Notes under the pieces: model-generated
Told to the model about the DNA's origin: nothing
Databases searched by the model: none
What the model saw: the letters and a program-made list of their open reading frames with translations, nothing else
Shown here: one piece after another, positions 62,120 to 64,000 of the stretch
Layout of the letters: the number at the start of each line of letters is the position of its first letter
How positions within the stretch are numbered: the stretch's first letter is position 1
Made by a program: the position numbers and the translations under genes
From: Ceratothoa steindachneri
Lineage: Eukaryota > Arthropoda > Malacostraca > Isopoda > Cymothoidae
Direction of reading: 5' to 3'
NCBI GenBank assembly: GCA_963969495.1
Contig: OZ018321.1
Span: 109,194,833-109,258,832 of the forward strand
Length of the DNA stretch: 64,000 nucleotides

Positions 62120-63250
62120 GAGGCTCCGTTCAGGCCACCGGACGGAAATATCTACACACAAGTCGATGGAGCAGCTATGGGATCGCTCCTGGGGCCGACT
62201 TTTGCGACATACTATATGAACAAACTTGAAGAAAGATTATTAGACAACATCGAAAATAAGCCACACATATACTGCCGATACGTAGACGACATCTACATAC
62301 ATCAACGTCCAAAATGAAGAACATCTTAAGAACATCAAACAGCAATTTGAGGAGAACTCCGTGTTAAAATTCACTTATGAATTGAGCATGGACAATAAAC
62401 TACCTTTTCTGGACGTAGTGGTACAAAACATCAACAGTAATTACGTCACAAAAGTGTACAGACTCCGAGCATACAAATGCAGTTGTTCCATCAAAAGATC
62501 TCCCGCATAAAACAAACCCTCATGAAAAATGGTTTGCCGAACAGCATGATTGAAAATCAACTTCAATCCATTTTAAGAAGGCCATTAAATGACACGGAGG
62601 AAACGGAAAGTAACCAGGAAGCAGTAAATAACATCAAACTGTACTATAGAAATCAGATGTCATCGGCCTATAAAATAGACGAAAAAAACATAAAGGAGAT
62701 TGTTAACCGTATCATCAAAGTTAAGAAGCAAACGGACAAGATTCAGATGATTATATATTATAAAACGACAAAAGTAACAATCTTATTATGAAAAACAACA
62801 TCTGCCAAAACTCCTCGATCCTGAAGTATACGAACATATTTTACGAGTTTACCTGCCCGAATGAAGACTGTAAGCTTCAAAACAATTTAAAATATGTTGA
62901 CATGACTACCACCACACTTTTGAGGCGTTTGACAATGCACCTGCAACAATGGAGCCCCTTCCCCCGCCCTAAATCATATGGAGACTGTGCATAACATCAG
63001 CTTAACCAGAGACATATTGGTTAATAACACAACGATGAAAAGAAAGAGGGAAATAAAGCTAGACTAAACACCTTAGAAGCCATCGTAATTAACGAAGAAA
63101 GGCCAATAATCAACATCCAGACTACGGGCTGGAATCAAACTTTAAAGTTGTTTTAAAATTCCGCTTAGACAGAAGTGGCCCGTTCCCTTGACATAACCTT
63201 TAAGCGATGGGAAATAAATATCCCCTAAAATTCGTTTTCTTTTCATTCTG
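62120..63250 (+). pseudogene. Penelope-like element family 1: RT catalytic end, linker, GIY-YIG
   Basis: The plus strand reads VDGAAMGSLLGPTFATYYMN, then KLEERLLDNIENKPHIYC and RYVDDIYIH (intact RT YVDD, about 62278-62304). After frameshifts it gives YKCSCSIKRSPA-like sequence, then NGLPNSMIENQLQSILRRPL, INRIIKVKKQ-like linker residues and IYYKTTKVTILL. The GIY-YIG region is FYEFTCPNEDCK, YVDMTTTTLLRRLTMHLQ (the 'IGMT' position reads VDMT). The tail PIINIQTTGWNQTLKLF ends the coding part (about 63155). The 3' UTR matches 50620-50662. At least four frame disruptions. Confidence 0.8.
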
Positions 63251-63623
<373 letters not shown>

Positions 63624-63642
63624 GATTTTACGATGTATAGGT

Positions 63643-63985
63643 GAGAATGGGTGGAGGAAGTAAAATATCGGAAAACACTATGGAGTTCTTTAATAACGTT
63701 TTGCCTATTGGCTTCTTCAGAATAGAACTGTAGGAGAAAGGGGGGATCGCTCTCTATATACGTGTCAGATGTCATCCCGGATCATCGCTGCTCATCCTCC
63801 CTCGGCTTCTCTGGTTGATTTCTTCGGACCTTGACCTTTCCACTTCGTTTTTGATGAGCCGCGCTGCTCCATTGGCTATTTGATAGAATCCGTCCCCGTG
63901 ATTTGTTGATCTGTCGGAGATAGGCGAACGTTAATAAAGACCTCCATAGGGGTTTCCGGTTTTTACTTCCTCCACCCATTCTCAT
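63643..63985. repeat. Imperfect inverted repeat, about 80-bp arms, bounded by (AT)n on both sides
   Basis: The left arm starts GAGAATGGGTGGAGGAAGTA at 63643. The right arm ends with the complement TACTTCCTCCACCCATTCTC at 63985. Similarity continues inward for about 80 bp (TATGGAG, CTTTA, TAACGTT, GCCTAT), with several mismatches. The centre (63725-63900) is single copy. The right arm also opens a minus-strand frame MRMGGGSKNRKPLWRSLLTF. This is consistent with two Penelope-type ends facing each other or a MITE-like unit. Confidence 0.8.
63695..63720 (-). ncRNA. Hammerhead-like motif
   Basis: Minus strand: CTGAAGAAGCCAATAGGCAA then AACGTT. CTGAAGA is followed by a GCC/GGC stem with AATA loop and AAAAC (GAAAC in the consensus). 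The (AT)n array is 73 bp downstream in the same orientation. Confidence 0.4.
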
Positions 63986-64000
63986 ATATATATATATATA
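63986..64000. repeat. Start of an (AT)n array at the window edge
   Basis: AT dinucleotides continue to the last base, mirroring the array at 63521-63619 across the inverted repeat. Confidence 0.9.

Overview
The window looks like transposon-packed intergenic DNA from an invertebrate animal nucleus. It holds Penelope-like, CR1, Ty3/gypsy, hAT, mariner/Tc1 and Polinton-type sequences, spliceosomal introns inside a transposase, and very long (AT)n and (GA)n microsatellites. I see no bacterial operon, no convincing host gene and no intact structural RNA gene. The exact taxon cannot be read from the sequence. An arthropod, possibly a crustacean or chelicerate, is a guess from the mix of repeats. 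Almost every coding stretch is broken by stops and frameshifts, so the annotation is mostly pseudogenes inside named mobile elements.

Layout. 1.2-4.9 kb: a Ty3/gypsy relic (minus) split by a DD41D mariner-like element. 5.2-11.1 kb: two inverted Penelope (PLE) fragments. The plus-strand one is split by a 4.5 kb hAT element (6264-10785) with an imperfect 8-bp target duplication, and that hAT is itself split by an internally deleted mariner (6811-7742). 11.3-12.6 kb: a longer copy of the same mariner. 12.7-13.2 kb: a possible tRNA-derived SINE and a minisatellite. 15.0-17.9 kb: a gypsy element with the unusual order gag-PR-INT-RT-RNaseH. 21.3-22.4 kb: PLE family 2 and (AT)n. 22.4-25.5 kb: mariner, LINE and hAT remnants.

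26.3-38.1 kb is the most interesting part: a decayed Polinton/Maverick (adintovirus-like) element. It has a protein-primed type DNA polymerase B on the minus strand. On the plus strand it has a packaging ATPase, a basic PX-like protein, an unrecognised protein, a chromodomain integrase, a penton-like minor capsid gene, a small virion-like protein and the N-terminus of a major capsid gene. The capsid gene is cut off at an A/AT-rich tract. The penton gene is split by an LTR-like segment, which is split in turn by a mariner.

38.3-42.5 kb: a third gypsy element (plus). 44.8-48.8 kb: a CR1 retrotransposon (minus) whose ORF1 carries an SGNH-hydrolase domain. 49.9-53.6 kb: PLE pieces, perfect palindromes and a Tc1 element embedded in (AT)n. 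54.5-58.8 kb: LINE remnants and a ZBED5/ZMYM-like hAT. 59.7-60.1 kb: a possible Merlin exon. 62.1-64.0 kb: a PLE with an intact YVDD motif, followed by an inverted repeat around (AT)n.

Together the elements record layered insertions: older PLE, gypsy and Polinton sequence hosts hAT, which hosts mariner. Assignments rest on recognised motifs read by eye; no database search was run.
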